Shown here: piece by piece, positions 33,882 through 45,419 of the stretch
How the letters are laid out: every line of letters begins with the position of its first letter
How positions within the stretch are numbered: position 1 is the stretch's first letter
Made by a program: the position numbers and the translations under genes
NCBI GenBank assembly: GCA_964019695.1
Contig: OZ026522.1
Coordinates: 64,379,811-64,443,810, forward strand
Source of the DNA: Loripinus fragilis
Taxonomy: Eukaryota; Mollusca; Bivalvia; Lucinida; Lucinidae
DNA length: 64,000 bases
Reading direction: 5' to 3'
Notes under the pieces: generated by a model
What the model was told of the DNA's origin: nothing
Database searches by the model: none
Seen by the model: the letters and a program-made list of their open reading frames with translations, nothing else

Positions 33882-35373
33882 CTGCAATGAAAAATGAGCG
33901 GACATTACAAATCCAATACAATAAAATCTACCTTGAAAATTCCAGCTTGGATTGTCTGAAATACTCGCTAATTCAAAATAAATTTGGGACTAAATGGATT
34001 CAGAGAATAAGGACTATTTATGAACAATTTTTATAAAAAAGCATATGTTTTGGGTGCATAAATGAAACATCTCCATGAGACATTTCTTTTATACACCCAA
34101 AACATATGTGTATGTGCGATAGGAAAGAATTTTGGGGGGAGGGGGGGGGGGGGAGTAATATATATACATTTATTTCTATGTACCTATTATTTGAACAACT
34201 GATAATTCAAAACAAAACGTCCAGTCCTAAGGACTTCGAATTTACGAGATTTGACTGACATTTGACTGCGCCACCCTATGACTCAGGGCAGCTCAGACAT
34301 CTGCCCAGTGCTCACTAGAGTCCTCACATGATACTTAACCCTTAAAGCACCACCTATAATTTGCAGCAGACGACAATTTCAAATTTTGCTCCTTTTTCGA
34401 AAATAACAAATAAGGCATGATATCTCATGAGAATCGTCTGCTGGCAGACGATTCTCATGAAATATCATACCTTATTTCTTTCGAAAATTAGGAAAGAAGT
34501 TGCAATATTTGTCATCTGCTGCCGTCCTGATTGGCGCTTTAAGGGTTAAAGAAGGCTTGCATAATAAGTTAATACCAAATGAGCACAAGGAAAGTCTCTG
34601 ATCAGATTGGGAAGATGCCCAGGCTGATCTTGCTGGGCTCAAAGTCATATGAATGGTCTGTTGTGCAATTTCAAATGCTATAGTAATAGTACCATCAACA
34701 GTATTATTAACCCCTTCCATAATGGTACTGATCAAATATTCCATACAGTTCAAATTTACAAGCTTTGAATTGGTACAAATATATATTTCAGGGGGTCACA
34801 GATTAGAAGTTTTAGTTTTAAAACCTCAGTCAAATGATTTTTTTTTATTATTTTAAAATTTACATGTAAGTGGTAAAATGACTGTAAATTTCAAAATTTA
34901 TAATAAAGCTGTGACTGGCACAACAATAGAATAAGTATGTGATTGGGCATGCAGTAGTTGATGATTGATAGATAGATCAGAAGTTCAATATTGAATTGTT
35001 TTTCTGTCCCTGAATATTTCTTTCAACTTAGGAAACATAAGCAGACCATGATAAGCAGCAGCAATGTGCATTATCTCATCTAGGTTTATGGCATATGTTC
35101 TCAAATTTCAAACACTTTTCTCTTTCTGTTCTTAATTAAAGTGCTGGTTATCAGGGCTGGAATTCACAAAATGCATGTCAGAATAGCAAACAGGGAAGAC
35201 CCTGATCAGACTGCTTCTTCAGAAACTGTCTGATCTGGGTCTGCGCTGTTTGTCTAGACCATTTTCATATCAACTATAGTGTTCAAAATTTGAGAACATT
35301 TACTGAACATTGTGTATCACTATGCAGATTTACATGTTTCAAGTATAAGAAGATGATTATGAAACACTATATC

Positions 35374-35880
35374 TGGGCCTACCAAACGATCTAATGCTAA
35401 ACTGCTGATGATTTTTTAAAAAACTGCCCTAGGAAGACATTCAAAAATCAGAGAATGTCAGGCAATAGCCTATTGATTTCTACCTTTGTGGTATAAGTAC
35501 GAGGTCAGAAGGTGCTCTCATTTCGTCAGATTTACTTTTCTCGTAATAAAGGTGTACCAGAATCTGACAGAAACTAGTCTATCATGCGAAAAATAAATGG
35601 GCCTTGTCGCGAGAAAACCTGTCTTCCGGGTTTCCGCCAAAGCAAGTTTCAAACCAGTCTCCTCAGCTACAGAGACTAGCTAGAAAATTGGAATTTCACC
35701 TGTAGCAAATTTACCTATGATACTATAAAAAAGCGAATAACAAAGGCTCTGATCAGACTGTGCGGATGTGCAGGCTGATCTGCGCCTTTGTTGTTCGCAA
35801 ACCCCCTAAGACAGGTTTTTTCATGTTGCGGCCCTAGTATGATATAATTAGAATACTTTCTAAGTTTGTATTTATACTAC
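35374..35880. mobile_element. nested MITEs
   Basis: A copy of the CACGCCTACC-family palindrome (compare 5206-5592) begins with CCTACCAAACGATCTAATGC and resumes near 35840 (TTGTATTTATACTACAGA). It is interrupted by another repeat at about 35598-35833 whose inverse ends read GGGCC...GCGAGAAAACCTG and CAGGTTTTTTCATG...GGCCC. A related copy of the inner repeat lies near 32550-32755. Confidence 0.5.
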
Positions 35881-36006
35881 AGACTGTGGATGTGCAGGCT
35901 GGTCTGCACCTTTGTTGTTGAAAAGCAACAAATTCAGGTTATCTCATGACGAGGCTAATATCAGTGCAATAATCATATACATGATTTACCAGATAACGGT
36001 ACTTAC

Positions 36007-36044
36007 AACTGTGTGAGGGATGCAAGTTTCCCAAGATCTTCAGG
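36007..36044 (-). CDS. LRRC28: LRR gene exon 2 (38-nt microexon)
   Basis: The acceptor is TTATTCATTTTCAG and the donor GTAAGTACCG. The exon starts in phase 0 and encodes PEDLGKLASLTQ plus two bases of a Leu codon, completing the repeat whose beginning (NLLNTL) is at the end of exon 1. LRRC28 has the same LPENL-type turn at this place. Same length as exon 3. Confidence 0.87.
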
Positions 36045-37485
36045 CTGAAAATGAATAAAAAATGGTTCATGCTGGAAAAATTCAAGGACTTTTCAGGGAC
36101 CTATAAGGGACATTCAGTTTTCAAGAACACATTGTACTAAAAATACTACATGTAATTTACACTTAATAATTCAACTTTGGAAATGCTAGTCTGAGAAAAT
36201 GCTTACAAGTTAGTATAAAATTATTTTGCCATTTATTGGTGCAGCATATGCAGCACCAAATAATGGCAAAACGATTTTGTACTGATCTTGGTCTCCATTA
36301 AAAGAATTAAGCTTGCAGAGAATAGTAAATAGGCTTAAAAGCGATTTTCCAGCACTTTTCAAGGCAAATTCATATATCAAGGATTTTCAAGAAAGCCCTC
36401 CATATTCAAGTACTAATGTCAAGCCTGTGTGTATCAACTTTTTTTCTCTGATGACACATGGAATCTTTCATCATGTCTGATGCAATAAATATGGATGGTC
36501 AGCTATATATTTTGAGGGGTTGCAGGTTATAATTTTAAAATTAAGTAGAAAATTGTTATCTCAGCAAACAGTGCAGACCCTGATGAGATACTAGGTGCTG
36601 CAGCCTCTCATTGCAATCTACACTGCTAAATGGAAAACGAATTCTGAATTTTTTTTACTAAATTATGCATAAATCAGGATTTTGAGGCTGAATTTCCACT
36701 TAAATTGCTGAATTCTGGCATGCCCCTGTTTATCATCTTACCATTATTTTGTATCATGATAAAAACCGCAGAAAGTGAGTAAAAAGCTGAATTATTTGAA
36801 AACTTAGGATCGAAATTTGATGAAAGTTGTTCTGAACCATTACTAAGTCACACTGTAGATTAAAACACGGGTGGGCATCAGCGGAACTACTGCGAAATCG
36901 CGTCAACGTAAATTTGTTCCTTCGTCACATCCGGGACCTTTCGCGGTAGTGGCAACGTCACAGAAAAGTCAAACAAAGGTAGGTACTCTCGTTTGTTTTG
37001 ATCTTTTGTAAAAGAATGGGCTAACTATGTAGAAATCTGGCAATGCTATTCCATGTAGATATGATTTACCTTGGTAAACAGGCCAAACATGATGTTGAAA
37101 AAAGCTTTGCTTTGAGATGAGGACCGTAACCAAATCAAACACAGAACGGGATTTCTTCAGTTTTATGTCAAAACGAAGAAAGTATGCAGATGTTTTGCCA
37201 GTTTAAGCTCAGAACAAGCGCATTTTACACATGGTATGTACATAACAGCCCTTATTCTTCTTTCGGACGTAAAAAAATCGAACCGATCATGCTCTATGAA
37301 GGAATGGTGCCAAAGTTTTCAGCCATCCCGGTAGTTGTAACGTCACGCTCTAGTTCCTTGGAGTATACTATATCAGTACATGCAGTGCATGCAAGCGCGG
37401 AAAGAACTGTGTGTAATATCTACTGAAACACCCCAAACCACCACCAATCCATCTCAAACGCTGCTCCCAGTGTACAAACTAGCAC

Positions 37486-38345
37486 GGGAGCCGGACATTT
37501 TCCCCCCCGGACATCTGCCCCCCTATAAAAAATGGCATGTGTGGACATCTGCCCCCAAGCAATTGACAGGGGAGGATAATTGTCCCCTCAACAAATGCAT
37601 AATGGTGGATATTTGCCCCCTCTAAAAAACAATGGGAGGACATTTGCCCCCCCCCCCCTTCTCACCCTGATACCCTAAAATAGGGTGAATTGTTAACCTC
37701 CAATTAGCTGACATGGCTGAATAATTGCTGTATACATGAATGTATTAAAGATTATTTTAATAGTATATATTAAATCACTAGCGGGTTTTAACAGATAATC
37801 AAAGATTTTCAATTTATTTAGTAAGATATTGGCTGCCTTTTAAGTATGCTTTAAGAAGTCTTATTTTGTTTTAAGTGTTCTGAGTTGATTTACTACAATA
37901 ACTCTAAAATATTTATATTTTATATTTTAATTGCTATTGTGCTCATTTGATTCCAATCTTTTATCAAAATTGTTATTTTGGCTAATGAATTTTAACAGTT
38001 TGCTTATCAAATATTGTATTGTAACTATTGTATATAGTAAATCTTAAGTAGTTCTAATAAAACAAAGTATTTATGATAATGTCATTAATTATGAATAGTT
38101 GACAGTGTACATTTAGTTTGATCAGCTAATTGCAGATCAAGCTTGAAATGTTCATTGACTGTGTGTTGATGAATGGGAGGGGGCAAATGACCATGCTATG
38201 CACTTTGATTAGGGGGCAAATGTCCTACACCTTTTTTCAGTTGGGGGGCACATGTCCTCCTATGTCAATTGCTTGGGGGGCAGATGTCCTCATATGCCAT
38301 TTTTCATAGGGGGGCACATGTCCGGGGGGAAAATGTCCTACACTC
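37486..38345. mobile_element. foldback-like element A (minisatellite ends, GGACATNTGCCCCC type)
   Basis: It is inserted in the host repeat with an 8-bp duplication ACTAGCAC (37478-37485 and 38346-38353). The left end starts GGGAGCCGGACATTTTCCCC; the right end, read inward, starts GAGTGTAGGACATTTTCCCC. Each end has several units of the form GGACAT...GCCCCC separated by short spacers, in inverse orientation. The middle is AT-rich without coding potential. Confidence 0.75.
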
Positions 38346-38583
38346 ACTAGCACACTTACCCCTGCTCACCTCCATGACCCCTACAATATTTAGCTCAGCC
38401 TTTTGCGCAGATGCGCTACAGATGTAAGCATCAGGTCTCATCCACTAGCCCAAATATACTTGAAGTGTATATCATTTATCTGTGGTGTACCGAAAGGAGC
38501 AAAAAGACTAATTATAATATATACCATAATTAATTATGGTATATACCATAATAAAATATGGCATATACCATAATTAAATGTAG

Positions 38584-38796
38584 AGATGTAGAGCGTAGGA
38601 CAAAAGCCCACTAGGACAAAAGCCCACTAGGACAAAAGCCCACTGGACAAAAGCCCACTAGGACAAAAGCCCACTGGGACAAAAGCCCACTAGGACAAAA
38701 GCCCACTTATATGCATTTAACAGGGATAGGTTTGAACTGAGGGGGGTACTCTCATTTTTTCTTCATACGTAGGCTCGGGCCAAGCATCTAGCGTTC

Positions 38797-38849
<53 letters not shown>

Positions 38850-39590
38850 TATCAAGAATTTCAAGCAACCCAAATAAATATTTGAAATTTTAGCAACCCA
38901 AAACATATCCTCCATTTTGTACATTGACCTTCAGGAAAGACCCTAGTCTAATTTTGTGATGACCCCCCAAAAATATCCACAAAACTTTCATACCTCCAAA
39001 AATATTCAGTTTTCTGAAAGCCCCTAAAAGTATTGAAATACAAAATTTTGAACCCAAAAAATAGCCCGAGCCTACGTATGTATGAAAGTATAAGAGTACA
39101 CCCCTTTGGGGGAAAACAGACAGACGGATCTAAGATAAAGAATCTCCCTTCTCAAATCTGAAATTTCAAACATCTCTTTTTGTTTGACACCTCTCATAAA
39201 AGTGCATGCTAATTGTTAATGACAGATCAAAGGGCATTTGGAGTAATTAGACATATGTTTCCCAATTATAATATATTGTTTGACCCAAACTGTAAATTTA
39301 TTTTCTTCAAATATCAATGGCTTTTAACACCTAAATTAAGTTGTTTGTCACAACATACAGGAGAAATAATAATGTCAGTGATAACACACTGCAGGTGTGA
39401 TTTACCCTGAAGGAGCAGTCTGATCAGGGTTAACAGTTTTATAAAAGACTTAAACCTATTTTTTTTTCCGAAGAAGTGGGCTTTTGTCCACCCTGCCAAA
39501 TTAAGCAGTGGGCTTTTGTCCAGTGGGATATTGTCCAGTGGGCTTTTGTCCTAGTGGGCTTTTGTCCCAGTGGGTTTTTGTCCGTTCCCC
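38584..39590. mobile_element. foldback-like element B (minisatellite ends, GGACAAAAGCCCAC type)
   Basis: TTAAATGTAG occurs on both sides (38574-38583 and 39591-39600), a likely target duplication. The left end has seven head-to-tail units TAGGACAAAAGCCCAC (38596-38706); the right end has about six inverse units (39476-39583). End signatures are GAGCGTAGGACA and GGGGAACGGACA. The core (39230-39420) is shared with element C. A separate MITE with a poly-C run (38737-39110) is inserted next to the left array. Confidence 0.78.
38737..39110. mobile_element. MITE with CTTCATACGTAGGC ends (copy 1)
   Basis: The inverse ends are GGGGGGTACTCTCATTTTTT...CTTCATACGTAGGCTCGGG and CCCGAGCCTACGTATG...AGAGTACACCCC. 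It contains 42 C at 38798-38839 and repeated phrases such as CAACCCAAA and AAAAATATCCA. Copies occur at 51437-51801 and 54128-54482. Confidence 0.65.
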
Positions 39591-40465
39591 TTAAATGTAG
39601 CATACACCTTAATTAAAAATAGCATGTACCATAATTAGATATACTTGAAGTGTATATCATTTATCTACATGTATATATGTGTTAGTACATGAGATATATA
39701 CAGGTACGTATCGCAAAAGCCTTCTTAATACGCTTAAGCTGACGTATCCAGCGGGTGGCCTAAAGTTTGGTCTTGTCTTTATCTACATCCATACTTTGCA
39801 GTGTTTGCCAGCAGCCGAAAAGGTCTGGTGAAACTTTGAAAATGCGCAAGCTAATCTGAGTCGAGGCACATGCGATAAGTGACAAAATCTCATGTACTGA
39901 CACATATTCAAGTATTCACATCTGTACCGCATCTGCGCAAAATGCTGAGCTGAAGGTTATGGGGGTCTTTGAGGTGAGGATTTGGAGTGGGGCAGGGGTA
40001 AGTGTGCTAGTTTGTACACGTGGATCAGCGTTTGAGATGGATTGGTGGTGGTTTGGTGTGTCTCAGTAGATACTACAATATTACACACATTTTTCTCCGA
40101 GCCTGCATGCACTGCATGTACTAACATGGTATACTCGAAGGAACTAGAGCGTGACGTTACAACTACATATGGCGAAGGCCCTACTGCGCCGTAAAACTTT
40201 GGCATAATTCCTTATAGAACATGATCCGTTCGATTTTTTTACGTGCGAAGGACGGATAAGAGCTGTTTTACACATGCCATGTGTAAAATGAGCTTGTTCA
40301 GAGCTAAAACTGGCAAAACATATGCATACTTTCTTCGTTTTGACATAAAACTGAAGAAATCCCGTTCTGGGTTCGATTTGGTTACGGTTCCCATCTACAA
40401 ACAAAGCTTTTTTCAACACCACGTTTGGCCTGTTAAGCAAGGTAAATCATATCTACATGGAATAG

Positions 40466-41287
40466 AGTGGAATGTAGGACAAAACATCCCGGGACAAAAC
40501 ATCCCATGCCATTTTTTGCCACCCCGGACAAAACATCCCGCATCAATTTGCCACCCCGGACAAAACATCCCATGCAGTTTTTGTCACCCTGGACAAAACA
40601 TCCCATGCCATTTTTGCCGCCCTGGACAAAACATCCCATGCTACTTCTGCCACCCCGGACATAACATCCCACACTCTGTTTAAAGCTTATGAAAGTGCAT
40701 AAAACATCCCATTTAGTTAATTGTCACTATTATTATTGATATTCTTAATGTACCATACCTATTGAAATGATTGGAGATCAAAGGTAGATAGATAATTAGA
40801 CTAATTAGACATATGTTTCTCAATTATAATAGTTTGTTTGACCCAAACTGTAAATGATTTCTTTTAAGATGTAATTGGCTTCTTAACACACAAATTTAGT
40901 TGTTTGTCACAAGAAGATATAATTATCTTTAATTAAATTCTATTTACATTGTGAAACTGCCTTTCAATCAATTTAAGATCTAGTTTATATCATTTGGACA
41001 GTCATACTAGGGCATTCACTGCTAGTACATGTCATAGTAGATGAAGGTCACAAATGAGACTTACCCTGAAGAAGCAGTCTGAGTATGGGATGTTTTGTCC
41101 GGGGTGGCAAAAATGGCATGGGATGTTATGTCCGGGGTTACAAAAATGGCATGGGATGTTATGTCCGGGGTGACAAAAACAGCATGGGATGTTTTGTCCG
41201 GGGTGGCAAATCTTTGTGGGATATTTTGTCCGGGGTGTAAAAAAATGGCATGGGATGTTTTGTCCCGGGATGTTTTGTCTGGCTCCC
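40466..41287. mobile_element. foldback-like element C (minisatellite ends, GGACAAAACATCCC type)
   Basis: It interrupts the host repeat word TGGAATAGCATTGCC, with AATAG on both sides (40461-40465, 41288-41292). The left end has about seven GGACAAAACATCCC units spaced by TGCCATTTTTGCCACCCC-like linkers; the right end has six inverse units. End signatures are GAATGTAGGACA and GGGAGCCAGACA, close to those of element A. The core shares TAATTAGACATATGTTTC and TTTGACCCAAACTGTAAAT with element B. Confidence 0.78.
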
Positions 41288-41577
41288 AATAGCATTGCCA
41301 GATTTTTACATGGTTAGCTAATTCTTTTACAAAAATCAAAACAACCAACATTTTTAAGGTCGGCCCTACATACATTTTGTACATTTATGTCAGGATGGTC
41401 CATTGTAAATATTTAGGGCATCAGTATTTATGCTAAAATCCCCCGTTCCCCCAAAAATGTATTTCTTTCTCTGAAGATTAATTTTGTTTTTAGAAGCAAA
41501 CAGTGCAGACCCAGATGAAATGCTGCATAATGCAGCATTTTATCTGAGTCTTCACTGTTTACCAAACAAGCAGTAGG

Positions 41578-41766
41578 GAGCGCACATGTCAGCAGTAGAT
41601 TGCTTCACTCGAGATCGAGGGGTTGCAGGTTTGAGCCTCATCGGCGTCCCTGTGTTGTAGTCCTTGAGCAAGACACATTTATCCTAGCTTAGTACTGGTT
41701 CAACCCAAGAAGACCCGCCCACGTTACTGAAAGATTGTTGATGGGACGTAAAGAATCAAATCAAAC
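41578..41766 (+). mobile_element. tRNA-derived SINE
   Basis: A degraded tRNA-like head ends in GGTTGCAGGTTTGAGCC. The body follows with TTGAGCAAGACACATTTATC, GCTTAGTACTGGTTCAACCC, AAGAAGACCCG and a tail GGGACGTAAAGAATCAAATC. Same family as 12245-12476 and 47371-47574. Confidence 0.65.
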
Positions 41767-42839
41767 AAAACAAATAAGCAGCTTAGGGTAACTCCCTCAG
41801 CAGGATGTGGAAATACAATGCCCGACTTGTCCGTCCTTATCCCATTTCATTTAGGACAAGTAAGACTTAGCCATTTATTTTCACTAATTTAAGTTAAAAC
41901 ATCTCTATAATATTTTGATTAATTACTACAAACTCACATGTAGTATGGAAATCATATAGATCCTGATCAGGTGGTTTCTGAAGAAGCCAGCAGATTTGGA
42001 TCCTCACTGTTTACAAAAGAGTTTACATCTGTTTTTACACATTGTTTCAGCAAAATTGGTGGTGGTTTGGTGTGTATCAGTAGATACTGCAGTACTACAC
42101 ACATTTCTCTCCGCACCTGCATGCACTAACATTGTATACTCCAAGGAACTAGAGCGTGACGTTACAGCTACCGCGATGGCGAAGGCGCTATTGCGCCTGA
42201 AATCTTTGGCATAATTCCTTCATAGAACATGATCCGTTCGATTTTTTTACGTCTGAAGGAAGAATAAGGACTGTAATGTACATACCATATGTAAAATGCG
42301 CTTGTTCTGAGCTAAAACTGGCAAAACATCTGCATACTTTCTTCGTTTTGACATAAAACTGAAGAAATCCCGTTCTGTGCTCGATTTGGTTACGGTCCTC
42401 ATCTCAAAGCAAAGTTTTTTTTAACATCACGTTTGGCCTGTTTACCAAGGTAAATCATATCTACATGGAATAGCATTGCCAGATTTTTACATAGTTAGCC
42501 CATTCTTTTACAAAAGATCAAAACAAGCGAGAGTACCTACCTTTGTTTAGCTTTTCTGTGACCTTGCCACTACCGTCAAAGGTCCCGGATGTGACGAAGG
42601 AACAAATTTACGTTGACGCGATTTCGCGGTAGTTCCGCTGATGCCCACCCGCGTAAAAGGTGCCTCTGCCACATTTTATTTTTCAAACATGAGTTATTGC
42701 CCCTTAATGTTAATATTTACATAGAAAATTGGTCGAAAATCCAATTTTCTCCAATAACTTGCACACTAAGGATCAGATTGTAGTAAACACATACACAAGA
42801 TATTTGGTTTGATACATCTTTACGTCTGATACCATCAAA

Positions 42840-42935
42840 ATGTCAAACAGTTTGGATCCAGATTAGGCCCTACATTTTGTCAGGGCCTGATCTGGGTCCA
42901 AACTGTTTGCAAAGGTTATCTATCAGCAGACGACA
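42840..42935. repeat. short hairpin repeat
   Basis: Arms GTCAAACAGTTTGGATCCAG...GGCCCTA and inverse GGGCCTGATCTGGGTCCAAA...CTGTTTGCAAAGG flank a short centre, followed by ATCAGCAGACGACACTAG. Related units are near 905, 3714, 11962, 29540 and 30790. Confidence 0.6.
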
Positions 42936-43310
42936 CTAGTAGGCAAAGAGTTTTAAAATCATACCAATAATTGCCTACATGATATGCATATGCACAGATA
43001 AACAAACATTTTGAGTGTAAAATTGTAAATATTTTCTTACCCATTATTTTTAGCATGTGGTTTTGAGTGCTCAAAAGAACCGTCTCATTGAGATGGTTAT
43101 TTTGAGTACCCACAACATGTGTTTTGGTTGAGAAATAAGAAAAACAATTTTTTGTTACACACTCTTACTAAATTTGTAAAGCCCTGGATATGGTTTAGGA
43201 TGGGTATCTGAATGGTGTCCAAGATATATGAAGGGCATCCCCCTCTCCTACGAGCACCCATTGTCACTGACAATGGATTGTTATCATAAAAATTTAAAAT
43301 GAGCCGGTGC

Positions 43311-43525
43311 ATGAGATTTCCAACAATGTGGTATGTGCGACCAGCAAAGCCTCAGATCAGCCTGCGCATACGCGCAGTCTGATCAGAGCCTATACTAGTC
43401 GCTTGAGTATTCTATGATTGTTAAGCTACTGACTGAACACCATTTGGAGTTACTAAGCTTAAAGGGAGGCTGCAGAGGCTCGTCCGAGTCTACATTTGTC
43501 AAAATGTCAAATTGTTGGAAATCTC
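43311..43525. mobile_element. MITE with GAGATTTCCAACAA ends (copy 2)
   Basis: Ends GAGATTTCCAACAATGTGGT and inverse (AAATTGTTGGAAATCTC) are well matched. The inside carries CGCGCAGTCTGATCAGAGCC and GTTAAGCTACTGACTGAACA. Copies are at 14509-14724 and 61398-61610. Confidence 0.7.
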
Positions 43526-43880
43526 ATGCCGCAGCCCAAATAATAATGTGGTTTACTGTTTAGTGGCGGGGATCTGAACATGCATTTCTAAGATATTAAT
43601 CATTATCTATACCAGGGTTTTCAAGCTAAAATGCATGTACAACCAACATGTAAACATCATGATGTTTGTATTTAACAATGGTTTCAAACACCTATGCACA
43701 TAGGCATTTATGCAAGACAGATTTGAGATTGTTATATCAATATATCTATCATACCATACAGCCAACTAACTTGATAATATCCTAATACCTTGTATTTTGG
43801 GAAAAATTCCCCTCCAAATTGGGAAAATTATCTATCTGTCAGCCACTTAATCTGGCCCATACTCTCTGTAGCTTCAATGA

Positions 43881-43923
<43 letters not shown>
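43881..43923. repeat. (AAT)n microsatellite
   Basis: About 14 perfect AAT units followed directly by AGTCTTTATTTTCAGAGGGT. A simple run next to such a sequence can be the 3' tail of a LINE or SINE read on the minus strand, but no body is recognised. Confidence 0.9.
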
Positions 43924-43934
<11 letters not shown>

Positions 43935-44420
43935 TCAGAGGGTAACACATTTAGCAAAAAAAGCTAATCTTCCATGAGGCCCTCTATGAACTACCACCAA
44001 AAAATAATACAAGTATAAAATACAACGATGATTTACATGTATACAAGATAATACAAACATCATGGAACACTTTCAAACCTACATACACACAGGCATACTT
44101 TTTTACATAAGTATCATATATATCATACCTCTAGATACAAGTGATTAGTAATACCAATTTTATCTACATACATGGGTTCTCAAAAGAAGCGTCTCACTGA
44201 AACGCTTCTTATGAGCACCAAACTAAATAGTTAAACTGGGGAACAAAACATATTCACAGTTTCCCACTCAAAATTATGTTCATATGGACATATTATTATA
44301 TCAGTTTCAAAGATATGTTATAGCTGCTACTAGACATATCCCTTACCCTAACGTAAACCTAACCATCATTATGGGCTAAAAATGGACACCATTTCCAATT
44401 AGATGTATAAATGTACCTAC

Positions 44421-44561
44421 CAGTGTGTTTAATAGGTTTCTCTTGAGAAACAAGTACTTGATCTGTTTCAAATCCTCCTCTCTGAGAAGATGAAGCATCA
44501 CTTCCTTCAAGCCCTGGTAGTTCCATTGTAGAATGCTTGGATCAAAGCTGTCTTGAAACAT
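44421..44561 (-). CDS. LRRC28: LRR gene first coding exon
   Basis: The exon starts with the acceptor ATACAG just 5' of ACAATG, so the ATG (44561-44559) opens the CDS. It encodes 47 residues and ends at the donor GTAGGT in phase 0. The product contains ILQWNYQGLKEVMLHLLREE and LKQIKYLFLKRNLLNTL. This aligns with the LRRC28 N terminus, where an LFLNYRNL-like stretch, a LLKDEGL-like stretch and a YMKRN-like stretch occur in the same order and spacing (from memory). The protein is presumably intracellular, as no signal peptide is seen. A non-coding exon upstream is likely. Confidence 0.82.
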
Positions 44562-44654
44562 TGTCTGTATGTTCTAAAATTTTGCACACTTTTTCTATTT
44601 CTGTATTAAAATAAAATCATGGTTTTCAAGGCTGGAATTCACAAAATGCTTGTC

Positions 44655-44765
44655 AGAAAAGCAAACAGGGAAGACCCTGATCAGACTGCTTCTTCAGAAG
44701 CAGTCTGGTCTGGGTCTGTACTGTTTGTCTAGGCAGGCAATTAGTGTTCAAAATTTTAGAACATT
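44655..44765. repeat. short hairpin (GATCAGACTG family)
   Basis: Arms GACCCTGATCAGACTGCTTC and inverse GAAGCAGTCTGGTCTGGGTC meet at a tight loop, with outer words GCAAACAGGGAA and TGTTTGTCTAGGC and a farther TTCTAAAATTTTG / CAAAATTTTAGAA pair. The same arrangement occurs at 23545-23655, 30530-30680 and 35100-35300. It sits about 100 bases upstream of the first coding exon. Confidence 0.65.
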
Positions 44766-45161
44766 TACTGTAGTAATTCAACCATTATCCTGCTGAATAA
44801 TAACATATTTTAACTATTAAGTACACATGCTACCATAAATGTACACTGAATATTTTAGATGTCTGAAAATTGATATCATGAGTCTTTACCTGGAGAAAAT
44901 TTACCAGTGAAAAAGTTGACTATGCTTGTGAGACAATATGACTAAAGGGCTGTTAACATTAACAACAAAAAAGCGTGATTGAGGTTTTAACCCTACCTGC
45001 CTGTGATGACTTTTGTCATCAGCTGATTACTTACACAGTTTGCACAGTTTGGAGTCAACTGTGAACCCAGATCTAAATCCAACTAAATCAATTAGGTCAA
45101 CACTGAAATCATTAAAATTGTGCTGGGGGGAACTCGAAAGATATATATGTCGCTTACTCAC

Positions 45162-45390
45162 AATTTTATGCGCTGTGTGGCTTGCTGACAGTTTTTTTTT
45201 CTGTGCTTTTTCCACTTTCGGTTTACCTGTACTGGTTTTCGACTACGCTTGGAAGCGTTGTGAAAGCGAGGTACCAGACAGACAGACTTGTCTACCACAT
45301 GAACTTTTTTCTGCTCCCGAAATTGGGCGAACGAAATTAAATGAGACCGTTTCCCAGTCACAACATGTCTGCCTCCGTGATCCATCCTCA
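45162..45390 (-). other. candidate non-coding first exon of the LRR gene
   Basis: On the minus strand, GCGCATAAAATT is followed by GTGAGTAAGC, a strong donor at 45161. It lies about 600 bases upstream of the acceptor before the first coding exon. The segment is less AT-rich than its surroundings and contains several CpG. The 5' boundary is arbitrary. Inference from one splice signal and position only. Confidence 0.35.
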
Positions 45391-45419
45391 TTTTGTCATT
45401 TCGCAGGAATTTCTCAATA

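Larger units (their letters stand above)
36866..42653. mobile_element. palindromic DNA element with CACGGGTGGG ends (copy 1)
   Basis: The left end CACGGGTGGGCATCAGCGGA and right end (inverse, second base changed to G) are flanked by TAAAA on both sides (36861-36865 and 42654-42658), a 5-bp target duplication. The left arm (about 36866-38470, with a foldback-like element inserted) is matched by two inverse right arms: 39640-41365, which lacks the outer end, and about 42046-42653, which reaches it. No transposase is seen. Five-base duplications with CAC-starting ends occur in the Transib/RAG-related group, but this is only suggestive. Lies in intron 1 of the LRR gene. Confidence 0.75.

Noticed and set aside
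38596..38706. CRISPR-like regular repeats
   Set aside because: The units are contiguous without unique spacers and recur in inverse orientation at 39476-39583. They are the ends of a foldback-like element in an animal genome.
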